In this document: positions 34,030-43,423 of the stretch, piece after piece | Position numbering within the stretch: position 1 is the first letter of the stretch | Layout of the letters: each line of letters opens with the position of its first letter | NCBI RefSeq assembly: GCF_000975265.2 | Contig: NZ_CP083405.1 | Location: forward strand, 2,604,001-2,668,000 | Direction: 5' to 3' | From: Mycobacterium lepromatosis | GTDB lineage: Bacteria; Actinomycetota; Actinomycetes; Mycobacteriales; Mycobacteriaceae | DNA length: 64,000 bases | Position numbers and translations under genes: made by a program | The notes under the pieces: generated by a model | Databases searched by the model: none | What the model was told of the DNA's origin: nothing | What the model saw: the letters and a program-made list of their open reading frames with translations, nothing else

Positions 34030-34540
34030 GGGTGGGTACGTTTGGTTGGTTGAGGTAAGTGGGTGGTGTATGTGGTTGCCGCCTTGGAGTTGCGCGTTGG
34101 TGATCGGGGTCGGCTGGAGTGGTTGACGAGGGCGTCGTGTGTGCTGGTGGGGCAAGTGACGCGGGCGTGGATTGGGTTGGTGGTGTCCGGTGGGGTGGCT
34201 AAATACTGATATCCTGGTTCGGGCACGCCGGGGACGGGATGTGCTTCGGTGCTTGTAAGAGATGTTGGTGGGTACGGGTGAATCGCTCGTTTATCTGGGT
34301 GTGACGCATTGGGCGGCGCGGTTGATGGCTGATCGGCTGGGGATCGCATTCGCCTCGGTCGCGTGGATTTGGCGTAAATAGGGGCATCCAGCCGCATCGT
34401 GTGGAGACTGTCAAGTTCCCGGGCGGGAGGCCAGACTGTGTGATGTGGTCGGGCTCTACCTGGATCTATGTGCGCTACGCAGCCTTGATGATTGAACGTG
34501 AAGGTGAGAGATCTTCGCCGCCGGTCCTGTCGCAGCAAGA
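34030..34540 (+). mobile_element. IS630-family transposase remnant
   Basis: Fragments in changing plus-strand frames match IS630-type transposases of actinobacteria: LELRVGDRGRLEWLTRAS (helix-turn-helix start), ARIVLVVSGGVANTDI, then LGVTHWAARLMADRLGIAFASVAWIWRK (usual THWSARLMAxxLGIS...VxRIWRKxGLQPHR), and DVVGLYLDL, the strand carrying the first catalytic Asp. The DDE core after this point is gone. No terminal inverted repeats found. It lies in the decayed zone between two syntenic blocks. Confidence 0.6.
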
Positions 34541-34759
34541 ACGGTGAAGCGGTAGCAGCCTGGCCTGGGTGACGCCGGGGAGGGTGGGAACCGTCCTAGG
34601 TCCTGCCTGGGTGCTGTGCGGCCAACACGCTTGATCGGGTTGGGTTCATCGTCGGTCGATCGGGTCAGAGGCGGGGCGATTCCACGCCTTGCGGATTGCC
34701 AATCTCCACGCGCCTCTCCCGGGGCCAATATGTCAAAGCATGTATCTTGACAATATCAT

Positions 34760-35230
34760 CTTCTCGGTGAAGTAACGCCGTGTTTAACGAGCTTTGCCAC
34801 GTTGGTATTTGGAGAACATGGACCTAGGTGCGGACGCACAACACCGCGTTTGCGGGCCGCGGTGATGAATTGCGGCATCTAGGACGCAGCAATCGGGTAG
34901 TTTCAACCCGCTACTCGTGCGCAATTCAGCGAGGCGCAACGGCTCGCTTTCATTTTATCGTGCGGCGGGACAATTAGACCGGCAGCACCCAGATCATCGC
35001 GCATCGACGCCCCCTGTCCTATGCGGACCCCGCCAACAAGAACCTCCGCTAGCGTGATGGTGTGAACGAACATATGCCCGGGTACACCCCACTAGCAAAA
35101 ATCGCCGTCGCCGCATCATGATGCGAGTCGACAGGGTTCATATGCGCAATCAGGACGCTCGCGTCTAGAACGATCACGCGGGTCCAGTCCACCCGCAGCT
35201 CAACTAGATAGTTTGGGGCCAAACGCATCG
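34760..35230 (-). pseudogene. VapC-type PIN-domain toxin remnant
   Basis: The minus-strand frame begins VIVLDASVLIAHMNPVDSHHDAATAIFASG, the first strand of a PIN domain with its catalytic Asp. After a stop it continues in another frame as HTITLAEVLVGGVRIGQGASMRDDLGAAGLIVPP, then LRLAELRTSSGLKLPDCCVLDAA, the second acidic cluster. It is therefore a frameshifted VapC ribonuclease toxin. A short upstream piece may be what is left of a VapB antitoxin, but I cannot support that. Confidence 0.65.
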
Positions 35231-35399
35231 GCATAACAGCCACTGCTTGCCAACACAGCAGCACGATGGGCCCTATCCTCTGCACGCTCATCATGCTCGA
35301 AAATACCGGCACCCACCTCGAGCAGACGCCTCAACAACTTCGATCGAGACTAACCGAGCCATCGCTTGGCCGGCCTGCTACAACGTGTGCGCTAATTGC

Positions 35400-36570
35400 G
35401 GGGTTTCGGTCACCTAATACTAAGAGCGTGGATGTGTGGTCGACACCAAAATAAAATGTGCCACTTTTCAGCACAGCAATACACCTGGTAAAACCCAAAT
35501 GCACCACAGAATGCGCAGTTCCAGTAGCCATTTCCTAGGCCGGGTGTCCGCAGCATGGTTGGCTTCGACTGACTCAAGGGTGGTCCTGATGCCAGCCAAC
35601 TCCAGCAGCAGCCGGCACAGTCCGCTGAACGACCGCACCGGCAGGACCAGATAAGAAATAGCGATACGGCAGCGCAGCCATCCTCCAAACCTGCAAGCGG
35701 CTGGAACTCGCTGTGTGTTGCACGCGAGTTTAGCCACACCAGCAACTCGGTGCGACGACGCAGCCTGACTAGAACATGCTGGAACACGTCGGGGGGTATT
35801 GTTGTCCCAGCCGTCGGAAGCGACGATCACCACCCCGCCGCGCAACAAGCTGCCACGGTGCGGAGCCAGCAGGGCTGGCGATACTGCGGCTGACGGACGT
35901 GCCTCTACACCGGTTGGTCACTTTAGGCATTGGCCCAATCCAGCGCCACCTCGACCGAGCGGTGCGCCAGCACCGAGGTGAGCCGGATCAGCGAGGTCGA
36001 AAAGGCGAAAACCTTGGGGTATATCCAAGCCTGGCGCAACACCATCGCTTGTATCGAGTATAGATAGATCGTGAGCTGAGGGTGCGTCAAGCAGCTTACG
36101 TCGCAGACCAGGACTACGTGCCAAGGCCGTGTTCGCGGCCACATCACCGCTTCCCAACCGGTCCCCCGCCCGCAAGTCGATTCTTTTGCCGTGCAAGCTG
36201 GGCTCACACCGCAAACTACGGCTTCGGGGCAACAATATAACGATCCCCTATCCAGGAACCAAGCAAACGCAGGTATTCGGTATCAAAACCGGGCAAACGG
36301 TTCATCAGAGCATACAGGCAATACGGCCGGGAAGAACATCGGACAGTTGCAGATTCACGCCAGTGGCGTCATCGTAATCCGTGACACTCCGAGTGACCCA
36401 AGACACTGGGGTGCCACGGGCTTGGCTGGCACTGGATCGGCTGTCAGCGCGATGCATTCGTACCCGCTGCGGGTGTGCGGGGCCCTGGAACGGACAGCAG
36501 CGAATCGGGGCGTGTCGTGCCGTTAGGATTCGACGATCCTGAACGGCGGCCGCAAACTATGTCGAAAATT
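35400..36570 (-). pseudogene. CoxE-like VWA-domain protein (Rv0368c-like), degraded
   Basis: Minus-strand pieces match the CoxE/VWA proteins encoded with CO dehydrogenases: VVLVCDVS (start of the VWA MIDAS strand; DxSxS damaged), AFSTSLIRLTSVLAHRSVEVAL, then LRGGVVIVASDGWD (second VWA motif), HVLVRLRRRTELLVWLNSRATHSEFQPLAG, and RSFSGLCRLLLELAG. Several frameshifts separate them. In M. tuberculosis the same minus-strand order CoxE, CoxG, MoxR, MobA, XdhC occurs at Rv0368c-Rv0372c. Confidence 0.7.
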
Positions 36571-36769
36571 GCTGAGATCATCCCTCTGGTTGACCAACGT
36601 CAAGCCTGGCAACCCAGTACAGCGCCGACGGGGTGGGTGAGGCCCGATGCCGCAACACTTGCACGAAATTCACTGGGCCGGCTAGCCAGGTACCAGCATG
36701 CCCGCGTTGCGCTGCCGCCCCACCAGAGCGGCAACAAACGTCGCTAAATCAACATCCCGAAAAACAAGT

Positions 36770-37470
36770 GGGTACTTCATGGCGGTTCAGCCCAATTTAA
36801 CCCGGGCTACGCAACACCCGGATCAGCATAGGCACGACGAGCACCGCCAGCGCTGCAGCGACGTACTTCTTAAGTTGGCTACCACCGCAAAGTTGCAGTC
36901 GATCGATGGGAGCGAGCTCGATGGCCGGAGCCTGGACTCGAGGTGCGTTATCAATGGTCCCTACCGAGCTTTCTGCATCGGCGGGTTGCTGGAACGCGCT
37001 ACGCTCTGCCCCGCCGGTTCCGCCTCCAACGACTCCACGAACTGACCCAGCAGCTTCTCCTACACCTGCTGCAGCATGCCGCTGCCGAATTGGGCCAATA
37101 TCCCTACGATCTTCAGATCGGTGTGCTGACGGTGAACTGGTTGGCGAATTTCATCCGGTGCGTCCTCATCATGGGGCGGTACTCAATAAAAAATAAAAAA
37201 GCGTCACGAATCTGGGTGCGGTCGTCGAGAGTCTTAGCCAACACCCTCAAACTGACCAGTACAGACTTAACCGAATCGGGCGGAGCGAAGTCCGCAACAA
37301 CCATACAACAACCCAAGTATATAACCTCGGCCATCCCGGTCAGCTTATCCAGATCAAGATCGTCCGCGCTGACTAAAGAATTAGGTGAAGTGTTCGAGCA
37401 ACGGAATAGATCGCTGGGTATCGCACGGCGGAAAATAGCGTTAGCCTGGCACGACTCAGGGTAGCAGATT
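36770..37470 (-). pseudogene. CoxG-like SRPBCC protein (Rv0369c-like), degraded
   Basis: Fragments read MAEVIYLGCCMVVADFAPPDSVKSVLVSLRVLAKTLDDRTQ and, in another frame, LKIVGILAQFGSGMLQQV followed by EKLLGQFVESLEAEPA. This resembles the C-terminal half of CoxG family proteins (GRxAQFGRGVxxDVxxKLLGQFxxxLE). The N-terminal half is unreadable. The call rests largely on position between the CoxE- and MoxR-like remnants. Confidence 0.5.
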
Positions 37471-37559
37471 TAATGGCAGAGGCAATGTCGCCACAGTCCG
37501 GTATAGATGTCTAGGCTGCGGTTCTACGAACTTCTCGCTGGAATTCGTTTTCAGCACAG

Positions 37560-38280
37560 TCGCTTTAATCGATCAATATCACTGGAAATGTCGAACTGCG
37601 ATGCCGCACACGCCCCAGGATGGGCCGACCCACAAGGTAGGTCTCGATTCCGAGATATCCAATATTACCGTGCCGGGCTTTCCGGCCAGCTGGATCGACA
37701 GCAGCCGACGTTGGTACTTCCAGCCATAGAACGCCTCGTTCGCGGTCAACCCATCGTAACAATGCAGTCGTATGCTCCTGGCATTCAGCACCTTTGCAAG
37801 CATTTTCACAGAAGTTGTTTACCCAATCCAGACGCACCTTCCAGCAACGGCTGGCCCAAACTGACCGCCAGATAGATAGATCGTCGATACCGTCATCACA
37901 GCGACAAACCACGATGTCGGTGGCGGGCCTTTCAGTCGCCAGCCGCCGCACAGTTGCAGGATTAGTCCGCGACTGATCGCCAAACATCACCACAATTCCG
38001 GCGACTTTTGAGTCCACCCGCTCGAGCGCAGCACACCCAAACATCCATTCCCGAAATTGCTGACGGTAACCCACGTTGACTCCTTCTAAGCGGTACAGCC
38101 AGCACGCACCACCTGGCCAGCGCCACCCAGAGTGACAATGAGATGGCCGAATCAGCGCTACTTACAACATCGATACTAGCTCCGAGCACGATCCTATATT
38201 GATATGGCAGAAGCTTTGAGGTACAAGAGTTCTCCTGGAACAATCGGTCGCGAGAACAACACCGATGACCCGCCGGGCTA
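37560..38280 (-). pseudogene. MobA-like and MoxR-like remnants joined by an internal deletion
   Basis: The upstream part (38270-37930) matches a MobA-like molybdopterin nucleotidyltransferase (Rv0371c-like): AGIVVMFGDQSRTNPATVRRLATERPATDIVVCRCDDGI. Within the same 170-residue open frame the sequence passes into an AAA+ MoxR/CoxD ATPase (Rv0370c-like), seen in an adjacent frame as MLAKVLNARSIRLHCYDGLTANEAFYGWKYQRRLLSIQLAG. The Walker A lysine region is corrupted and the second half of MobA and most of the ATPase are gone. It therefore looks like two neighbouring genes fused by deletion and then frameshifted. Confidence 0.6.
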
Positions 38281-38284
38281 TCAT

Positions 38285-38760
38285 GCGTCGGCTTCCTCAG
38301 TAGCGGGTAAGGTCAGGCTGCTACCGTAGATGGCGGCGATGTGTTCAGCGGCGATCGACACCGCGATTTCCGCGGAGGTCTTGGCGCAGATGGCCAAATC
38401 CTACCGGGGTATGTATACGGGAGTGCTCGGCCCCGGCGAGTTCGAGTTCATTCGTAATCGACACACTACGCATGTTGCTGGCCGCCAGACCAATATATCT
38501 AACACCATTACCCAATTCGGCACTAAATGATTTCGACCTCCGGACCAGTGGGGCTGGCGATGACCACCGCGGCGCTGTCGATAAGACCGCAGTAGCGTCG
38601 ACCATCGTAACCGAGTACCTCCCGCAGTTGTGGGCCAGGGCGTCGCCGATAGGTGTGGCTACGTAGATCTAGATCAACCGAGCCGGTAATTGCTACGTCA
38701 ACCAGATCTCCAACAAACCACCGGATAGACATGACATCAGCTCGACAAACACGAATCCCA
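38285..38760 (-). pseudogene. XdhC-family molybdenum-insertion factor remnant (Rv0372c-like)
   Basis: Minus-strand fragments resemble the C-terminal Rossmann part of XdhC/CoxI proteins: VLSTAPRWSSPAPLVRRSKSFSAELGNGVRYIGLAASNMRSVSITNELELAGAEHSRIHTPVGFG. A functional protein would read YIGAxGSRxTxxxRxxRLxxxGxxxxxLxRIHxPIGL. The conserved Gly-Ser-Arg is altered (AASNMRS), and the N-terminal part is lost. Position next to the MobA-like remnant supports the call. Confidence 0.65.
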
Positions 38761-38806
38761 AAGTAGGCTCACAACCACGACTCCGGCTCACCTTCGAGCC
38801 TATTCT

Positions 38807-39613
38807 GTGGCAACGTGGATGGGTCGACGGATGCTGACGGCATCGCGGTTGCCGGATTGGGTAGGTAATTCGGCGCATGCCGCGCCAGCAGGGATGTCCA
38901 TGTACGTAGCGGCACTGCGTAAGGAATTTGATGACCCGTTGTTAACCAAGACGGGCGCCGATTGCTGCAGATCACAGCGTCCATCACCTTTGCCGAACAT
39001 GCCGCCCCGGGACCGATTGACTCTATCTTATCGCGAGCCGATGATCTATCTACAGCTCAATCTTTGTACGACCCTTTCTGAAGTATCAGATCATCACCGT
39101 AAAGCGCGCCAACTAGCCCCTGGCCATAGGTGCGCCGACACCCGCGCTGTAACACCACCGCAGTTGATACTGGTCGCGTCGGCCGGAAGCGTGGACGGTG
39201 AGATTGCAATCTTATGGCACAGCTTGGCAATCCCGGAGTCAAAACAGCGCATCTCCCAGAGCGACACAGCGGTGCCCGAGAAGTCGCAGAGAGTCGTCGT
39301 TGTCACGTTTACTATTGGTACTATTGGCTCTGCGGTCGCCAAGAACCTCGCTGCCGGGCGATTGGCTCACCTGACCGGTACCCCGCGGTCCGGAGATCAA
39401 TCGGGCGAGTGGTGTACGACCACCTTAGCTCCATCGATACGCAAACCCGACGCGGCCGAATTGCTTCGCTTCATCATAACTTCACGATGCATCCGGGTGA
39501 TGCTCCGGGGAGCCAGCGCCGGAGTGATCCTATTCCGACCGAAGGTACCATGTCTCCCTGTGGAGCCACAGGGTGTGGTCAGTAACTCGATACCGCATTC
39601 GATATCAAATTGA
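38807..39613 (+). pseudogene. LysR-family transcriptional regulator remnant (Rv0377-like)
   Basis: The start of this 268-codon frame contains YVAALRKEFDDPLLTKTG, the last helix and wing of a LysR-type DNA-binding domain (usually LRxxLGDPLLVRTG). The first helices are missing and the following effector domain is not readable in frame. Position and orientation relative to the spoU-type gene match Rv0377. Although the frame is long, most of it does not look like a LysR protein, so I treat it as a pseudogene. Confidence 0.5.
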
Positions 39614-39650
39614 AAGATGACGATAGCCCACGGGTGTCCGGTCGCTTTAG

Positions 39651-40307
39651 CTACCAGGCGCGGGACATGTCTGCGTGCTGCCTGATCCAGGCATGCATCG
39701 CGATCCCGGCAGCAACACCAGCGTTGATGCTGCGGGTCGAGCCGAACTGGGCGATTGACACAATCATCCCCGCGCCGGTCCGGGTCTCGTCGGTGATGCC
39801 GGAACCTTCCTGACCGAACACGAACAGACACTGCCGCGGCAACGAGATCTGTTCCAGGCGCGCTGCCCCCGGAACGTTGTCCACCGCGACCACAGTCAAG
39901 CCGGCGGCTGCCGCGAAGTCCAGCAACTTGGTAGTGCTGTCGTGATGACACAACCGCTGGTAGCGGTCAGTCACCATGGCGCCCCGGCGGTTCCAGCGCC
40001 GACGCCCAACAATGTGCACGGTGTCAACGGCGAAAGCGTTGGCGGTGCGCACCACCGAGCCGATGTTGGCATCGTGACCGAAATTCTCGATCGCCACATG
40101 AAAGGAGTGACGGCGCCTGTCAATATCGACAACGATCGCTTCTCGAGTCCAATAACGGTAAGCGTCGACAACATTGCGAGTATCCCCGTCCCGCAACAAG
40201 ACTGGATCATGCCGCGGGTCATCCGAGACTTCACCGGGCCAGGGTCCGGCACCGTTATACGATGTTCCCCATTCGGTAGGGCCAAGTTCACTCATCAGAC
40301 GGTCCAC
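39651..40307 (-). CDS. TrmH/SpoU-family RNA 2'-O-methyltransferase (Rv0380c-like)
   Basis: A 218-residue SPOUT-class methyltransferase transferring a methyl group from SAM to ribose in rRNA or tRNA. The three SpoU motifs are intact: motif 1 NFGHDANIGSVVRTANAF (Asn and catalytic Arg), motif 2 CLFVFGQEGSGIT, and motif 3 GSTRSINAGVAAGIAMHAW, which forms the knotted SAM site. The RRRWNRRGAMVTDRYQRL segment between motifs is typical of this actinobacterial branch. The N-terminal 30 residues are variable and the true start could be internal. Orientation and neighbours (pyrE upstream on the same strand) follow M. tuberculosis. Target unknown. Confidence 0.88.
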   Translation of the reverse strand: MDRLMSELGPTEWGTSYNGAGPWPGEVSDDPRHDPVLLRDGDTRNVVDAYRYWTREAIVVDIDRRRHSFHVAIENFGHDANIGSVVRTANAFAVDTVHIVGRRRWNRRGAMVTDRYQRLCHHDSTTKLLDFAAAAGLTVVAVDNVPGAARLEQISLPRQCLFVFGQEGSGITDETRTGAGMIVSIAQFGSTRSINAGVAAGIAMHAWIRQHADMSRAW

Positions 40308-41182
40308 ATCCTGGGGTGAGTCCCAAAGAGCACCGCCATAAGATACAATAACACCTGGTTCATGACGCCCCTAAGTACAGGATAACGCGTTTACGTGCAC
40401 CAAATACAATGACGCGTCGGGCAAGATCAGCACCTACGAACCGTACGCAGCGCAAGCCGAGTTGAGTCCTAGACTGAACAGCGTCGGCGAAGCAAACCGA
40501 ATCGTCGCGATACAAGACCACTATAGCGTCGGCAGCAAGCCCAAGCAGCATGTGGCCGCCGCCGGTTAATGCCCCCCGGGTCGCCAAGGTGCACTCCGGT
40601 AACCGGCGCGCCGTCAGTTCGCCAGGCCGACAGGCTGGCAATCTTTACCACCAGGCCGGTGTCGTTCGGGTTTGTCGATAACGGCACCACCGGAAATGCC
40701 ACAGGGTAGGGGCTATCGCAGTATTAGGAATCCGGTCGCACGGTAAGTAGCTAGACACCCACGGACCGCACTTCGATCCTGCAGCGGGGCCAGGCAAACC
40801 GTGCCGGTAAGTCGGCTGGCAGGCGCCGACAACGGCGAGGCAATGTTCGGCATGCTGGCCATCTCGCTCTCGCAGCTAACCAATTCGGTGGACCCCATCA
40901 GGTGGGCAAGCACGCCGTAGAGCCCGAACCGATATCCTCGGGTTTGGTGCGCGGGGCATGCAGACCCGGTCAGAGTCGCGTCAATGTCGATCAGCACGTA
41001 AGTCACTACCCTACCGCAGATTCGGCACCGCCATGTTCCAGCCCAACAATCCCAGCAATTCGCCGAGGAAAACGCCATGCGCACCATACAGACGACCGAC
41101 ATGGCTCGAGCCAGAGTAGCCAGACAGACAAGCAGCCATGACAATCCTCCAAGGAAAGCACGCACCATGATCGCGCTAGAGG
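40308..41182 (-). pseudogene. Degraded gene between spoU-type gene and pyrE (Rv0381c position)
   Basis: Several minus-strand frames (40360-40702, 40713-41168) follow one another in different phases, as expected for a decayed gene. One contains VLIDIDATLT...GYRFGLYGVLAHLMGSTELVSC, which loosely resembles IS1380-type transposases, but the match is too weak to call. By position it should be Rv0381c (function unknown). Orientation is inferred. Confidence 0.35.
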
Positions 41183-41722
41183 CTACCCCAATCCCAGATC
41201 GGCAAGGCTCAGCACGCTGCGGTACCGCAGTCCTTGAGCTTTGATGGCCTCGGCAGCACCGGTAGCGCGGTCCACCACGGTGGCCACGCCGACCACGTCG
41301 CCGCCCGCATCTTGCACCGCGCGCACCGCTGTCAGTGCCGAGGCCCCTGTCGTACTCGTGTCCTCCACCACCAACACTCTCTGACCAGATACCTCGGATC
41401 CTTCGATACGACGTTGTAAACCATGGTTCTTCACGGACTTTCGGACCACGAACGCGTCGATCGGACGCCCAGGTGAATGTATGACAGCCATCGCTACCGG
41501 GTCAGCGCCCAAGGTCAGGCCGCCGACCACCGTGTAGTTCCAGTCTTTTGTGAGTTCGCGCATCAACCGGCCGATCAGCGTGGAGGCCCGGTGGTGCAAG
41601 GTGGCGCGGCGCAAGTCGACATAGTGGTTGGCCTGTTTTCCCGACGACAGCGTGACGGGCCCATGCACTACCGACAGCCGACGTACCAGATCAGCCAACT
41701 CTTTTCGGTCACGTTCGGCCAC
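41183..41722 (-). CDS. pyrE: Orotate phosphoribosyltransferase PyrE
   Basis: A 179-residue enzyme converting orotate and PRPP to orotidine 5'-phosphate in pyrimidine synthesis. The PRPP loop VLVVEDTSTTGASALTAV is complete, as are the SSGKQANHYVDLRRATLH and GGLTLGADPVAMAV segments. The frame is open to an ATG at 41803, but I choose the GTG at 41722. It gives exactly the length remembered for M. tuberculosis PyrE, begins VAERDRKELADLVRRLSVVHG as the family does, and GGAGG precedes it. Between that site and the start is a run of seven G residues whose last G is part of the GTG, so slippage there would change spacing. Intact; single gene between two remnants. Confidence 0.92.
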   Translation of the reverse strand: MAERDRKELADLVRRLSVVHGPVTLSSGKQANHYVDLRRATLHHRASTLIGRLMRELTKDWNYTVVGGLTLGADPVAMAVIHSPGRPIDAFVVRKSVKNHGLQRRIEGSEVSGQRVLVVEDTSTTGASALTAVRAVQDAGGDVVGVATVVDRATGAAEAIKAQGLRYRSVLSLADLGLG

Positions 41723-41889
41723 CCCCCCGCCTCCACTTGTTTGTTTACGGCAAGCAACAGACTCCGCGGAATCATTCGCCCCACGGTGACAAGAGCCTGG
41801 CACTACAAGCCCGGAAACTGATCACCTTGCCACCCGCGATGTGGGCCAAAATGTAACTGCCCACGTCGTCGATTCCGAGGAGCGTGAAC

Positions 41890-42411
41890 AACGATAGCTT
41901 GGCTATGTTGTATTCAGGGCCAGGTGTGGAATTACATGGGCACAAAAGCCAAGTATACCACATGTACACTCGCGTCGGTGCCTTTCAAACCGGCCCGATC
42001 AGGCCTTCGCTGAAGGCGATCAGCCAGAGCTTGGACCCGAATAGGTCGATCCGATCCCCGTTCAGTCAACAGCCCGGCAACGCTGGCGATATTGACGACG
42101 GTGGCGATACCAGAATTGAGCAGGGCCGAAGCAGTCGTCCAGAATTCGCCAGACGTGTCGAAGCCGGCATTGTTCACTAAATACCCGAACGCCTGCGAGG
42201 AGCCAGTTGGCGACTTTTGTCGTAGTCGACGGGATCGAAAAGATCCACGGGCAAAGTCTCGGTACAGCCGGTCTCGCTCTGCAGCTCGTCCGCCAAGTAC
42301 GTCAACCGGTCGACATCGCGCGCGACTAGAAATCACGTTGTAGCCATTATGTGCGTAAACGGCACCGAACCCGGACGTGGACCCAGTGATCAGGGAGGCG
42401 GAGCGAATCAC
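41890..42411 (-). pseudogene. Short-chain dehydrogenase remnant
   Basis: The frame starts ASLITGSTSGFGAVYA (nucleotide loop, usually TGASSGIGxxxA), continues NGYNVISSRARC, then YLVNNAGFDTSGEFW (the NNAG motif) and VVNIASVAGLLTERGS (the strand before the catalytic Ser/Tyr). The YxxxK motif is not recognisable, and several pieces are in other frames, e.g. KKVALIPVDYDKSRQL-like stretches. A decayed classical SDR of unknown substrate. Confidence 0.7.
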
Positions 42412-42477
42412 ATGAGCGAGAGTGCACTGAGCGGGACCTATCCTTCCCGGATTCCCGAGCCACGCCCAGCACGCTAG

Positions 42478-43329
42478 TCAGTATTGGTAGTTCGTGGTCC
42501 GATGGCTGTTACGTCCCACCGACGGTGGGTATTGGATGCCGTCCCAACGGCTATCGTCGCAGCTAATAGGTCCAGCAGAGCGACCAGCCGAGTCTAGCAA
42601 CCCGGCAACATCCGAGTCGCCGCCCCTGGCTGGCGGCAACTCCGCCCGGCCGGCCGGCGCCAACGGACGACTCGGCGACGCGTTGCGGGTAGACGCTCCC
42701 GCTTCCTGAGAGGTCTCGGTGGGCAACGGCGGCAATACCCGCAACAGGTCGTTGAATTGGCGCACGGTGCGCAGACCCTCGTCCCACTGGGCACGAGTAC
42801 TGCCGATCGGCATGCCGACCAACGTCCAGTTCTGCTCGTTCCACATCACCTCGGCACAGTCAGGTGCCGTGTGCGCGAAGGTAACCATGCGCCGATCGCA
42901 GGCCCGTCGAGCCGCGTCCAGATTAGTGGAATACAGCATCCGCGGCCCAATCGCACCCAGCAGCCAGATATCGCTCTCTCGTGGCTCCTTGAGACCTTTT
43001 AACCGCAAGTCGACCACGACGTTGGTACCCACCTTGCGATGCAGCGCGATCACCGTCGCAACCTCCTCGAGATCGAAGATATATACTGCCTCACCGCGGA
43101 TCTGACCCAACACGACGTTGTACGCGGGGATATCGCCCACCGTAGACATCACGCCGCGCTTCCACCGCTGCAGGATCTCGGTGGATTCGCGTTCGTAGTC
43201 GAATCCGTGCGACCGCGCCCACGATTTACGGCGTCTGCTGCGTCCGCGGCGACGATCGATGTCGACGTAAAGCAATACGACCGCACCGACGAAGCACAGA
43301 GCGGAGAGCGTGAACCAAAGTGGGACCAT
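42478..43329 (-). CDS. Membrane-anchored protein of unknown function (Rv0383c-like)
   Basis: A 283-residue protein with one N-terminal membrane segment (residues 4-24, LWFTLSALCFVGAVVLLYVDI) followed by a very basic stretch (DRRRGRSRRRKSWARSHGFDY). The central domain, about residues 45-195, is conserved with M. tuberculosis Rv0383c from memory (GVMSTVGDIPAYNVVLGQIRGEAVYIFDLEEVATVIALHRK). The C-terminal 80 residues are Pro/Ala/Ser-rich and low complexity. It lies 94 bases downstream of clpB on the same strand and may share its transcript. No catalytic motif is evident and its function is not known. Confidence 0.85.
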   Translation of the reverse strand: MVPLWFTLSALCFVGAVVLLYVDIDRRRGRSRRRKSWARSHGFDYERESTEILQRWKRGVMSTVGDIPAYNVVLGQIRGEAVYIFDLEEVATVIALHRKVGTNVVVDLRLKGLKEPRESDIWLLGAIGPRMLYSTNLDAARRACDRRMVTFAHTAPDCAEVMWNEQNWTLVGMPIGSTRAQWDEGLRTVRQFNDLLRVLPPLPTETSQEAGASTRNASPSRPLAPAGRAELPPARGGDSDVAGLLDSAGRSAGPISCDDSRWDGIQYPPSVGRNSHRTTNYQY

Positions 43330-43423
43330 CCCAGAGAGCGTATCTGCTGTCAGCCCGAAATCGAGAATTGCGAGCAGTTCGCAAGTCCGTCACAAGCCGA
43401 CTCGGCCCATTCCCTAGAGCCGA

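Noticed and set aside
33990..34538. 182-codon minus-strand frame rich in His, Pro and Thr
   Set aside because: It is the antisense shadow of the IS630-type remnant and has no recognisable features.
40713..41168. Possible IS1380-type transposase
   Set aside because: Only one short stretch (DIDATLT, then a YGVL segment) resembles the family; spacing and later motifs are not convincing.
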